A stretch of DNA of 64,000 nt. It comes from an uncultured Eubacteriales bacterium (GTDB lineage Bacteria > Bacillota > Clostridia > Christensenellales > Borkfalkiaceae). Shown in pieces: positions 16,789 through 25,394 of the stretch; the first letter of the stretch is position 1; the number at the start of each line of letters is the position of its first letter. The stretch is taken from assembly GCA_900540805.1 (NCBI GenBank), contig UQHL01000014.1, positions 17,088-81,087 of the forward strand, written 5' to 3'. Both the position numbers and the translations under genes were made by a program. The notes under the pieces were generated by a model. The model saw nothing but the letters and a program-made list of their open reading frames with translations, did not search any database and had not been told where the DNA came from.

Positions 16789-19288
16789 TTATCCGACGTA
16801 AGGCTCCACGACGCCCATTTCCCCGTAAGGCTTTACATAGGCAGCGTCGCCCTCCTTGACGTAAGCATATACGATGTCGGTGAGAGGCTCCGTTACGGCG
16901 TATATCCGTTGGAAGCTGATTACCAGGCTCCCCGCCGCGCCTTTGTCGAGAATAAACGCCGTGCGCGACCAGGCATAGCCCTCGCCGCCCACAAAAACAC
17001 CGGTTTGGCCTTCCCCGATAAAGTCCATGGAAAAACCCTTCGAGCCGATATTTCCCGCGTTTCCGTCCTCCTGCCCCTGCACCTCTATGGCGCAGACGGA
17101 AAGGTTTCTATCGGAGGCGGCAAGAAAATAGCTTCCTTTTTTCAACTTGAACGTGTGTGCAAAGACGAGTTCTCCGCTCACGGTGCCTTTTGTGCCGTCT
17201 GCGTTGTAATACGTATGTTCGCCTGTGGGCAGCACAAGTACGGCGTAATTAGGGCTTTTAAGAGGATTTGCCTTGTATGCCTCGTTTGCCATATTTTTTT
17301 CTACCGTAGCAACGTCGTAGATTCCCAAATATCCCATATTGCCGCCGATATCTTTAGAGGAATAGTAGAGAGTAACATTCGCATCCTGATGCAAAGTGAA
17401 ATGGATACTGTTAGCAGCGTAGGTGTTCCCCTCGCCGTCTGAAACCGTACGATATCCGTCTTTACCTCCGGGCAAATTATAATTGGCCATTTGGAAAAAA
17501 AACTGCGTTTTTTCTACGTTTTTTACCGTTCCTTTCTCTTCCCCCGACAAAACCTCGTACTTTGCGGTTATTCCGAAGTCCTCGCTCGAAGGCTCGACGG
17601 CTGCGCCGCCCGAATAAATTAAGGTATCGTGGAGATAATCCCGAAAATACGTATAGGCCCCAGCATTTTCGGAAGCCGTCGCGGCAGTAAAATAATCTTT
17701 TGAAAAATATCTGCTTGTCGCAGGGTTAAAAGCCTCTCCCTGAAACATCGCTTTATATAAATAGTAATCGCTTTGAAGGCTGGAGGAAGAATAATTACCC
17801 GGCAGGACATCCGTATTTGTAGGCTTCCATTGATTCTCTATTTTATCCGTTATAAAGTCGTCCCCTTCGGGATCACGATATTCGGCTGTTATATAATAAA
17901 AGGTATCGTACGCTTTAGTACCGTTATAGTTAAACCCGCGGATACGGTACTCGGACAATCCTTTTCCCCATTTATTCCCCTCGGTATCGATGTCTTTCGT
18001 TACCAGGGTAAACACCCCCAAGCCGTTGTCTTTTGTTCCTTTGATAACCTGCCGTCCCTTAAAGCTTACGCCCCCGTCTGTTCCCGACGTACCTCCGACA
18101 GGTTCGCCGTAGCCTTCCGTTCCCGTCGTATTGTTTTTTAAGATATAGGGATCGAATATATTGCCTTCTCTGTAATTTTTGAGGATCTTGTATGAATAGG
18201 TTGTCGAAGCGCCGTCCACCTCGATCGTCGCAGAACCGTTCGGATCATTTTGACCTTTATCCACATTGGTACGTACCGTATTGATCATCTCCGTGAAATT
18301 GACGATACCCGTATTGCCGCTGGCAAGTGCCACGTCGAAAAAGCCTTCCGCCGTGCTCATGCCTTTCTTCGTACCGTTTCCCACCAACGTATAGGCGGAA
18401 TACGCCGTCGATTCGGCGGAAAGCACGCCGTTGGCCACCCCTAACGAGGTAAACGAAACCTTATCCGTTTCAAGCGTGGAATCACTTTGATTGATGTAGC
18501 CGATAAACAGCCCCATATTCACTTTTCCGTCCCCTAAATCCGGAGAGGAAGAGGACTCCGCGCCGCTTCCGCCCAAGCTCGCGCCGGGATTTTCTTTGGT
18601 CGAATTTATAGTGAGGTTAAGCACGTTGAAGTTTGATACGTTTGCCCCGTCCGTAACCGTGCCGAACAATCCCACATGAGGGAAATAGGCTCTTTTACCG
18701 TCTAAAAGGACGTTGTCCGTCACACTGCAATTGGCAATAGTGATTCCGTTGCCGCGAAACGTGTGACAAAATTCCGTGTTTGCGCCGCTCACCCCGATCG
18801 GCGGAATACCGCCGTATTTGGTATAAGCGCTCATATCGATAACCTTTTCCGTCAGATTTAAGTCGCTTTTTTCGTTATCCGTGTTGTTTTTATAGGCAAA
18901 ATATTCACCCCCCCCCGCGAAGGAGCGGAAGCATCGCCCAGCGTCGAATCCCCCAGCCTCGGCTTACCGAGCTGAAACGTCGTTCTCTCGTTGAAAATTC
19001 CTTTATCCGTCAGATACGCGAGGTTATAAAGATGTACGGGTTTGGTAATGATAAACACGCAATCGGTAAGCTTACCGTCCGCCCCTATATTGATAACGGA
19101 ATCGGCGTCGAAATAGGATTTCACCACCGAGGCGTTAAAAGAAGTATCTATTTTAGGCCTTGCAAACCAGGCCACCGAGGAGGCGATAAGCGTAAAAATG
19201 CAAACGGGCAGTAAGGCGCAGCAAAAAAAAATATCGTTCTGATTCTTTTACGGACGGCTATGTTTTTGGGTAGTTCTTTCTTTTTCAT
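16789..19288 (-). pseudogene. large secreted protein, reading frame split by two single-base homopolymer gaps
   Basis: Reading starts at ATG 19288 (MKKKELPKN...). It fails at a run of nine T on the coding strand (complement of 19223-19231), resumes in the next frame through VAWFARPKIDTSF, fails again at a run of nine G (complement of 18908-18916), then continues for over 680 residues to the stop at 16789. One added base in each run restores a single product of about 833 residues. The restored protein has a signal segment (CCALLPVCIFTLIASSVAWF), then a large beta-rich extracellular part, with no cell-wall motif seen. The cause may be phase variation, recent decay or sequencing error. Function unknown. 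Confidence 0.75.
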
Positions 19289-19418
19289 CGGCCTTCTTCC
19301 TCCTTTGCCTTTTCTTGTTTCAAAGCAAAAGACGTTTATAACAGATAAACCCGTTTTCCGCTTTATGTATAAAAATAGCGTCCTTACTTTTTTCAAATTT
19401 TTATTGCACTGCCATAAC

Positions 19419-19447
19419 AATATAGCATAAAATAAACGGTTTGTAAA
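19419..19447 (-). promoter_or_regulatory. promoter of the secreted-protein pair
   Basis: On the minus strand: TTTACA, a 17-base spacer and TATATT, giving a leader of about 125 bases. Confidence 0.65.
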
Positions 19448-19524
19448 AGTTTTTGCTGAGGTCTGCTCCATATATCTTAGTATTGCGTGCGTCGTTAAGT
19501 TAAAGTAAACAAAGCCAAAGCAAT

Positions 19525-19556
19525 TATAAAAGCACGGGAAGGTTTTATCCCGTACT
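19525..19556 (-). terminator. terminator of the PP-loop/EFR1 operon
   Basis: On the minus strand ACGGGA and TCCCGT flank an 8-base loop, followed by GCTTTTATAATT. Confidence 0.6.
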
Positions 19557-19576
19557 TGATATCTATTCCTTTTTGT

Positions 19577-20260
19577 CTATAAAAAGAGATACAGGCGATT
19601 TTTACGCTTTTTATGGAGATATCCTTTCACTGCGGGGCGGAGCGTAAACCGCAGCGCGCCTTTCGGACACAGACGGATACAGCGCAGACAGCGAATACAC
19701 TTTTCGTCGGGTCTTCCGTTATGCATGGCGTGCATCGGACAATTTATTTCGCATATTTTACAATCATTACATTGAGAAGAGCACGTAATTTTTACGCCCA
19801 CCCTGCTGCGCCACGCGGGAAAAAAATCGGAAAACGGATTTTTGAAAAGCTTGGGGATTTCCGCCTTTTGCGGCCGATAAATCCGCTCGATTACCGGAGA
19901 TAAAAAAGAATTTTCCCCGCCGTCAGGCTCGGATAAAAAGCTATGCCCCGTCGGAACCGCCGCCGCGGCAATCACGGTACCGCAAACGCAATCGGATGCT
20001 TCCCTTAAAACATTTCCCGGCGATATGCCGCCATAGGCTGCGATCAGCACGACATATTTTGCGGAAACCGAAAGCAGAAATCCGCGGACCGGCGTCGGAA
20101 TATTTTGACAATAAACCGGAAACACGATCACCGCCGTTTCCGCGCCGTAAAAGGCGGCCTGGCCGATAAGACAGACGGGCGCGTTCAGACGTTCGGCAAT
20201 CCGTTTCGCCACGCTTAAACTATGCCCCGCGCCCGAAAAACAATAGACGGCAACGCTCAT
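19577..20260 (-). CDS. EFR1-type flavodoxin-ferredoxin fusion
   Basis: This 227-residue electron-transfer protein begins with a flavodoxin-like FMN phosphate loop (YCFSGAGHS, residues 5-13) and an alpha/beta domain. The C-terminus has two 4Fe-4S clusters: CNDCKICEINCP and CIRCLRCIRLCP. A basic tail ends the protein. ATG 20260 overlaps the TGA of the upstream PP-loop gene (ATGA), so translation is coupled and the two products are likely made in fixed ratio. Family members are thought to shuttle electrons between ferredoxin-type donors and partner enzymes; here the partner is probably the PP-loop protein (inference). Confidence 0.85.
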   Translation of the reverse strand: MSVAVYCFSGAGHSLSVAKRIAERLNAPVCLIGQAAFYGAETAVIVFPVYCQNIPTPVRGFLLSVSAKYVVLIAAYGGISPGNVLREASDCVCGTVIAAAAVPTGHSFLSEPDGGENSFLSPVIERIYRPQKAEIPKLFKNPFSDFFPAWRSRVGVKITCSSQCNDCKICEINCPMHAMHNGRPDEKCIRCLRCIRLCPKGALRFTLRPAVKGYLHKKRKNRLYLFL

Positions 20261-21648
20261 ACGTCTTTCTCCACAAACTCGCACATCTGCCGATACTCGG
20301 GAATTTCGTCAAGGGAAAACCCCAACAGGTTTTCGATTTCGTAAGTCGCTTCCTCGCGGGTAAGATTACGTTTTCGGGTCGCAAGAGAAATTTCTATGGC
20401 GCTGAAAGGGATCATTTGGCTTTTACATTGATAAAAACGCTGAAATTGCGTGTATTCTTTGCACTTTTCGATATTACAGCTCGTATGTAATCCCCTTCCC
20501 GATTCCTCCGGCGCCACCCAGCCGCATTCGCCGATTAAAATTTCTTTCACGGAATTCCAATCGTAACGGCCGCCGCAAATACGGTCGAAATCGAGATGGA
20601 CAAAGGCGGGGATATTTCCGCTCCGGGAAGATCTGCGTATCGCGCCGCGCAACGGCGGCAAAAAGAGCGGCTCCGCATGAATTGCCTCCACTACGTTTTC
20701 GACCAATTCATTGGAATAGGGCAATCGATTTTTCGGGCCGCCGCCATACGCAAGCTTCCGCATAGTAGCCAGCGTATGAAATTGTCCCCTGCGAAGCGGC
20801 GGATGCAGCGTTAAGATACGTCCGATGTTCACAATAATCTGCAAGGCCTTATTATCCGCGAAAGAATAAGCCATTTTCGGCGCCATGTGGTTGTAATAGA
20901 GCCCCAACATCTGCACCGGCTCGTTTCCCGCCAGAAAATACGGCACGCGGTTGGCCACAAGTTCGGGATAAAACAACACATAAGCCAACGACGGACACGC
21001 GCAGGTATTGCCGCTTAAGGCGAAAAGCTTCCGATATACCCGACGCAGATCCTCGCGGCTGACGGTACGGGAGATAAATTCCACATTGGAAAATGCCTTT
21101 TTCGCGTTTTCGACGCTTTTTTTTGCGTTTTCGGACATAAACGGGATTTCCCACGTCATGGCGAGGACTCGCAGCCCCTTTACTTTCGAAAGATAATACA
21201 GCATAAAGGCGGAATCCTTGCCGCCCGTATAAAATAATCCCGCGTCGAATCTGGAGCGTTTGGAGCGAGGGATTTCCTCCATCAGCGGCACGATGCTTCT
21301 TAGATTTTCCGTTTCCTTTTCCGTCTGACACATCGGGCATCGTCCCTGCGCGTCGAATTCCAGCCCCGGAATGATAAAATCGTTGGCCGCGCATTTGGTA
21401 CAGAAAGCCGCCTCCTTAACAGAACGGGGCGTCTTACGAAGCTCGGTTGAAAGAACGACTTGCGTTCCTAAAAGTTTGCCGAGACATTTTTTCTCGCGTT
21501 CGTTCAGGTCTTTGGGAAGCGAGGAGATAACCGCCGCTTGACGGTTGGTTAATTTTATCCGATTACGGAACATATTTTCTTTGTTTCGCAAGCCGTAATA
21601 GAGCAGCTGCTTATCGGAAAGAACCCATCTGTTTTGCAAAATATACAT
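20257..21648 (-). CDS. PP-loop ATPase, WbpG/sugar-amidotransferase-like
   Basis: This 463-residue protein has a zinc-ribbon-like pair (CTKC...GRCPMC, about residues 83-115) followed by a PP-loop, FYTGGKDSAF (around residue 140), which binds ATP for adenylation. Later Cys residues (TCACPS, HTSCNIEKC) could bind metal or carry sulfur. The order Cys pair, spacer, Cys pair, GGKDS matches N-acetyl-sugar amidotransferases such as WbpG, but PP-loop enzymes also thiolate tRNA. Coupling to an iron-sulfur flavoprotein argues for redox or sulfur chemistry. The exact reaction is unknown. ATG 21648 follows GGGGGAAAAGAG. Confidence 0.7.
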   Translation of the reverse strand: MYILQNRWVLSDKQLLYYGLRNKENMFRNRIKLTNRQAAVISSLPKDLNEREKKCLGKLLGTQVVLSTELRKTPRSVKEAAFCTKCAANDFIIPGLEFDAQGRCPMCQTEKETENLRSIVPLMEEIPRSKRSRFDAGLFYTGGKDSAFMLYYLSKVKGLRVLAMTWEIPFMSENAKKSVENAKKAFSNVEFISRTVSREDLRRVYRKLFALSGNTCACPSLAYVLFYPELVANRVPYFLAGNEPVQMLGLYYNHMAPKMAYSFADNKALQIIVNIGRILTLHPPLRRGQFHTLATMRKLAYGGGPKNRLPYSNELVENVVEAIHAEPLFLPPLRGAIRRSSRSGNIPAFVHLDFDRICGGRYDWNSVKEILIGECGWVAPEESGRGLHTSCNIEKCKEYTQFQRFYQCKSQMIPFSAIEISLATRKRNLTREEATYEIENLLGFSLDEIPEYRQMCEFVEKDV

Positions 21649-21677
21649 CTCTTTTCCCCCGTCAGTTTTCCATACGT

Positions 21678-21706
21678 ATTATATCATAGCCGCCGCCAAA
21701 AAGCAA
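21678..21706 (-). promoter_or_regulatory. promoter of the PP-loop/EFR1 operon
   Basis: On the minus strand: TTGCTT, a 17-base spacer and TATAAT, about 23 bases before the ATG. Confidence 0.75.
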
Positions 21707-21747
21707 TAGCGGCACATGAAAAACCAATTTCCAAAGATATATTGTGA

Positions 21748-21784
21748 CAAAAAAGCCGTCCGCATATCCGCAGACGGCTTTTGT
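21748..21784 (-). terminator. terminator of the amino-sugar operon
   Basis: On the minus strand AAAGCCGTC and GACGGCTTT form the stem, followed by further T. Confidence 0.8.
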
Positions 21785-21796
21785 TCGTTTTTTTAT

Positions 21797-22636
21797 TTAT
21801 CGTCCTTTTCCCGCCGAACCGAACAATCGGATTTTCGTCTTTACTGCCTCCTTGATCGTACGTACCTTTAAGCTTCTCGTTTCGAGATAGCCCAGCTCCT
21901 TTTCCGTCCCCTCCTTCATCGCCTTATCGCCCGCCAGACACAGGTCGGTAAAGATATTTACCTTTGCGATGCCCTCGCGGATCGCGTTTCTGAAATCGTC
22001 GTCCGAAAGTCCGCTTCCGCCGTGCAGCACCAACGGAACGCCCACTTTCCCGCGTATTTCTCTTAAGCGATCGAGATTGAGCTTCGGCTTGCTCTTATAG
22101 ACGCCGTGCGCCGTGCCGACGGACACCGCCAGGGCGTCCACGCCCGTCGCGGCGAGATATTCGTTTGCCTCTTCGGGCGTCGTGTAGAGGGCATCGGAAA
22201 GATTTTCGTCCGCCGCGGCGTCCCCCACATGTCCGATCTCTCCCTCCACCGTCGCCCCGAAGGAATGCGCGATTTTTACGATTTCCCGCGTTTCCGCGAT
22301 ATTTGTTTCGCGCTTCTTTGCCGAGCCGTCGTACATGACCGACGAAAAGCCCAGCTTCAACGCTTCCATGCACCGCTCAAACGTCAGCCCGTGATCGTAA
22401 TGCACGGCGACGGGGACCTTGGCGCGCTTTGCCGCCTCGACGACCGACGGCGCGATCAGCTTCAATTCCCCATAGGGCAGCAGTATCTCCGCCGTGCCGA
22501 TCACAATCGGCGAAACCAGCTCCTCCGCCGCCTCTATCGCCGCCTGAAGCATGTCCGTGTCGTTGGTATTGAACAGCCCCACCGCATACTTTTCCCGTTG
22601 CGCCCTTTTCAAAATCCCGTCTAAATTTACAAGCAT
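21797..22636 (-). CDS. class II ketose-bisphosphate aldolase (GatY/KbaY/Fba type)
   Basis: This 279-residue zinc aldolase cleaves a ketose 1,6-bisphosphate into dihydroxyacetone phosphate and an aldehyde. Zinc and catalytic residues are visible in VHYDHGLT (Asp82, His83 region), GEIGHVGD, and VLHGGSGL. It is the last gene of the operon, and its ATG lies inside the end of the PfkB gene (10-base overlap), so the two are coupled. With a deacetylase, a NagB-like protein and a kinase in front, it probably splits a tagatose- or fructose-type bisphosphate derived from an amino sugar. The exact stereochemistry is not readable. Confidence 0.9.
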   Translation of the reverse strand: MLVNLDGILKRAQREKYAVGLFNTNDTDMLQAAIEAAEELVSPIVIGTAEILLPYGELKLIAPSVVEAAKRAKVPVAVHYDHGLTFERCMEALKLGFSSVMYDGSAKKRETNIAETREIVKIAHSFGATVEGEIGHVGDAAADENLSDALYTTPEEANEYLAATGVDALAVSVGTAHGVYKSKPKLNLDRLREIRGKVGVPLVLHGGSGLSDDDFRNAIREGIAKVNIFTDLCLAGDKAMKEGTEKELGYLETRSLKVRTIKEAVKTKIRLFGSAGKGR

Positions 22637-23595
22637 ATCTTTTTCCTTTCAAAGTTTTTGCAGAGCTCTCTCACCTGCGCTTCGCTTTTCATGCCGCTGA
22701 CGGAATCCGTCCCGTTCAACGCGGCGACGGCGGCAGCGGAAGCGAAACCGAGGATTTCCGAATCGCTTTTTCCCCGATAAATTTCCAAAAGGCACCCCGC
22801 GCAAAACGCGTCTCCCGCGCCCGTCGCGCCCGCAATAAAGCCCTGCGGCAACTCGTACGAGCCCAAAGCCGAAAACCCGTTTTCGGACAGGCAGAGCGAC
22901 AATTCGGGCCTATGTATAATCACTCGTTCCCTTACCCCGTATTCTTTCAGCCTTTGTGCGATTTGCCGAAGATTTTCGTTTTCGGGAGACGTCTGCGCCA
23001 GCAGCCCCGCCTCCGCCTCGTTGATGATGAGGTTGTCCGTATAGGGCAGGCAGGACAATATCGTCTCATACCTGCCCCCGCTTCGGCTCACCAGATCGAT
23101 CGAGGTTTTTATACCGCGGCGCTTTGCTTCCTCTAAAATTTTCAGTCCGTCCCCGCGGTCGATCCGATCGAGGAGAAGAAAATAACCCAGGTGCAGCATT
23201 TTTGCGTCCAATCCGTCAAAATCGACGTCCTCCCGTCCGAAATCCGCACTTGCGCCCGCATAGGTGAAAAAGGTCCGTTCGCCCCCGCGCACACTCATCA
23301 CTTCGGTGAAGCTTGTGGCTTTGTCGTCCGTCGATTTTATACCGCCGATTTCCACCCCGCGTGCGGATAATTCCCGAAGGATAAACGCCCCGTCCCCGTC
23401 TTTGCCGATTTTTCCGAGCGCGCACACCGACAACCCGGGCGCAAGCGTTTTCAGATCGATTGCAACGTTGGGCACGCACCCGCCTACCGCGCGGCTTACG
23501 GCGGAGATTTCCGACAATTCTCCCGCACGGGGATATCTTTCTATCTCGTTGAGCTTATCGACGAGGAGGCTACCCGCCACCGCGATCCCGTCCAT
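22627..23595 (-). CDS. PfkB-family sugar kinase
   Basis: This 322-residue ribokinase-fold kinase has the N-terminal glycine motif (SRAVGGCVPNVAIDL, residues 33-47) and the C-terminal anion hole and catalytic base GATGAGDAFCAG (around residue 265). It starts one base after the TGA of the NagB-like gene and overlaps the aldolase gene by 10 bases. In this setting it probably phosphorylates a sugar or sugar phosphate before aldolase cleavage, like a tagatose-6-phosphate kinase or 1-phosphofructokinase, but a KDG- or fructokinase role is equally compatible with the motifs. Confidence 0.88.
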   Translation of the reverse strand: MDGIAVAGSLLVDKLNEIERYPRAGELSEISAVSRAVGGCVPNVAIDLKTLAPGLSVCALGKIGKDGDGAFILRELSARGVEIGGIKSTDDKATSFTEVMSVRGGERTFFTYAGASADFGREDVDFDGLDAKMLHLGYFLLLDRIDRGDGLKILEEAKRRGIKTSIDLVSRSGGRYETILSCLPYTDNLIINEAEAGLLAQTSPENENLRQIAQRLKEYGVRERVIIHRPELSLCLSENGFSALGSYELPQGFIAGATGAGDAFCAGCLLEIYRGKSDSEILGFASAAAVAALNGTDSVSGMKSEAQVRELCKNFERKKICL

Positions 23596-23596
23596 G

Positions 23597-24541
23597 TCAA
23601 TTAACGTCGGGACAGAGCGGCCCCGCCAGCTCCTTCAGGAAAAACAGCTTTCCGGGAAGGGTGGGAATATAGCTTGAGGGGACGAACCGCGTCGGCCCGT
23701 ACCGCAGCGTCATCCAAAAGCTCATGCCCTGCCACTGCATGCCGCGGGAAAACGCGCCGTCCGCACCGCCGATCGCGTAATCCGCCTCAAACAACAGCGC
23801 GGGGCCGACCGTATTCGCGCGGCAGGGCACAAGGCTCGTGCGGCTTCGAAACGACGTCAGCGCGTTTTGTTCTATCGTCAGCGGGTGTAATTTTGCACCG
23901 AGACGGTAGGACTGCTTCAGCCATTCTTTATCCGTTTCAAACTCCGCGCCGAAATGCGGCTCCCAAAACGCGATATGACACATTCTGCCTATGCCGTAAA
24001 CGAGGACGAGCCTTGCGCCCGCCTTTTTCAGCGCGGCGATTTTTTCGGGATAGGTCGGAAGGTTCTCCCTTGTCGCAAAATTTCTTTGGGCTTCGGGAAC
24101 GGTCAGCCCGCCCAAAGGAGCGTAAAATGCCGTTTCCATGGCGTTTTGGAAGGAGGCTTCGCCCGTAATCGTGCTTCCGTCCCCGTCCGACCATTCGTCC
24201 ATGTTGAAACACCATACGTTTTCGCAGGATTCGTTCCATTCCTTTAAGAAATAAACCGCCCATCTGTACATGCCCATCGGCCCCACGGGAAGAATAAACG
24301 CCATCTTCCGCTTCTCCGCGTTCGCCTTTCGTATCTCGTTGGCAATCTCATGACCCATTTTTACGTCGAATTCCGCCACGTCGCCGCACTGCACGGGCAT
24401 AAAATCCTTATTCCAGAAGCTTTGCCGCTCCGTCGCCGCTTCGGGCGCGTGCGCACAGCAGGCGTCGATCTTTTCAAAATCCCAGCCCTCGGGATAAAAG
24501 CCCTCCAGCAGGCTGCCCTTTACCGTCGAATTAAAATCCAT
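23597..24541 (-). CDS. NagB-family (glucosamine-6-phosphate deaminase-like) protein with altered catalytic site
   Basis: This 314-residue protein has the NagB isomerase fold: LPVGPMGMYRWAVYF for phosphate binding, FNMDEWSD for the catalytic Asp72 equivalent, and GIGRMCHIAFWEP, which aligns with the family signature GIGxDGHIAFNEP. His143 and Glu148 equivalents are kept, but the Asp141 equivalent is Met and the next Gly is Cys. The Lys208 region (LHPLTIEQNALTSF) is also divergent. The neighbours, a deacetylase and a sugar kinase, favour deamination or isomerisation of an amino sugar. The changed residues argue for a modified substrate or reaction. ATG 24541 has AAAGGGAG nearby. Confidence 0.78.
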   Translation of the reverse strand: MDFNSTVKGSLLEGFYPEGWDFEKIDACCAHAPEAATERQSFWNKDFMPVQCGDVAEFDVKMGHEIANEIRKANAEKRKMAFILPVGPMGMYRWAVYFLKEWNESCENVWCFNMDEWSDGDGSTITGEASFQNAMETAFYAPLGGLTVPEAQRNFATRENLPTYPEKIAALKKAGARLVLVYGIGRMCHIAFWEPHFGAEFETDKEWLKQSYRLGAKLHPLTIEQNALTSFRSRTSLVPCRANTVGPALLFEADYAIGGADGAFSRGMQWQGMSFWMTLRYGPTRFVPSSYIPTLPGKLFFLKELAGPLCPDVN

Positions 24542-24562
24542 TTCTTTCTCCCTTTTGCCTCG

Positions 24563-25267
24563 TTACGGCAACAACCTTTTTGTCGTTCCTTTTAAGTACG
24601 CCCGGCATTGGCGAAAGCCCTCCGCATATGCCGCGCCGCACTGATACCCGCGATATTTCGAACACGTCTTTACCATGTCCGCAAAGTCGATCCCGTCGTG
24701 TTCCTTCATCCAGACCAGCTGGCTTTCGTGACAGTTGAGCATTTTGAGCTTCAGCCCGATCTCGGCGGAAATATCCACATATTCCGTCGGCTGAAAATCG
24801 ACGCCCGCAAGAGTGTCCATATAATAAATCGGCACCAAAGCGGCCGCCTTTTCGTATCTGCTTTTGTAATTGGGCAAAGTTGCCGCAAAGCTCGCGTCGA
24901 ATACCAGCCGCGACACCGCCGTGTGGTCGGGCATGTAATCGTCGGGGTTATGCGTGATGATAAAATCGGGCTGCGCATATTTGATCACGTCCACGAGCTT
25001 GTCCCGCGCCGCCTTGTTGCCATCGAAAATATTCAGATCGTCGAACATTCCGCCGATCACTTCTATCCCCGCCAAGCCGCCCGCCTTTTTCGCTTCCTCC
25101 GCCCGGATTTTTGTCAGCTCGTCGGGCGGAATGACTACGTGTCCCAAATTTCCCGTGCTCGCGTGGCAGACGATTACTTTGTCCCCGCGCTTCACACATT
25201 TTGCAAGCGTTCCCGAACACGCGATCTCTACGTCGTCGGGGTGCGCCCCTATCGCCAATACGTTCAT
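24563..25267 (-). CDS. PIG-L/LmbE-family N-acetyl-sugar deacetylase
   Basis: This 234-residue zinc hydrolase removes N-acetyl groups from GlcNAc-like sugars. The metal-binding motif is AHPDD (His9, Asp11 and Asp12), and NPDDYMPDHTAV (residues 107-118) supplies the later His ligand. It is first in the operon, with AAGGAG before ATG 25267 and a divergent AraC regulator. It presumably makes the free amino sugar that the NagB-like protein, kinase and aldolase then use. A damaged close paralogue lies at 47766-48255, beside a GH20-type hexosaminidase gene. The alternative BshB role (bacillithiol) is not supported by the neighbours. Confidence 0.88.
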   Translation of the reverse strand: MNVLAIGAHPDDVEIACSGTLAKCVKRGDKVIVCHASTGNLGHVVIPPDELTKIRAEEAKKAGGLAGIEVIGGMFDDLNIFDGNKAARDKLVDVIKYAQPDFIITHNPDDYMPDHTAVSRLVFDASFAATLPNYKSRYEKAAALVPIYYMDTLAGVDFQPTEYVDISAEIGLKLKMLNCHESQLVWMKEHDGIDFADMVKTCSKYRGYQCGAAYAEGFRQCRAYLKGTTKRLLP

Positions 25268-25294
25268 GTTTTTTCTCCTTGTCTTTACGCTTTT

Positions 25295-25323
25295 ATTTTA
25301 TAACAGCGCACCCCCGATTACAA
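25295..25323 (-). promoter_or_regulatory. promoter of the amino-sugar operon
   Basis: On the minus strand: TTGTAA, a 17-base spacer and TAAAAT, 28 bases before the PIG-L start. Its -35 lies 37 bases from the -35 of the divergent AraC promoter. Confidence 0.6.
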
Positions 25324-25359
25324 TGGCTTACAGTCTCCAAAAAGAGTAAAATAGTCTAT

Positions 25360-25388
25360 TTGACAAATTTATTTTTCTATGCTATACT
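25360..25388 (+). promoter_or_regulatory. promoter of the AraC gene
   Basis: TTGACA, a 17-base spacer and TATACT. The -10 ends only six bases before the ATG at 25395, so the transcript would begin at or near the start codon. Confidence 0.75.
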
Positions 25389-25394
25389 TTTTTT

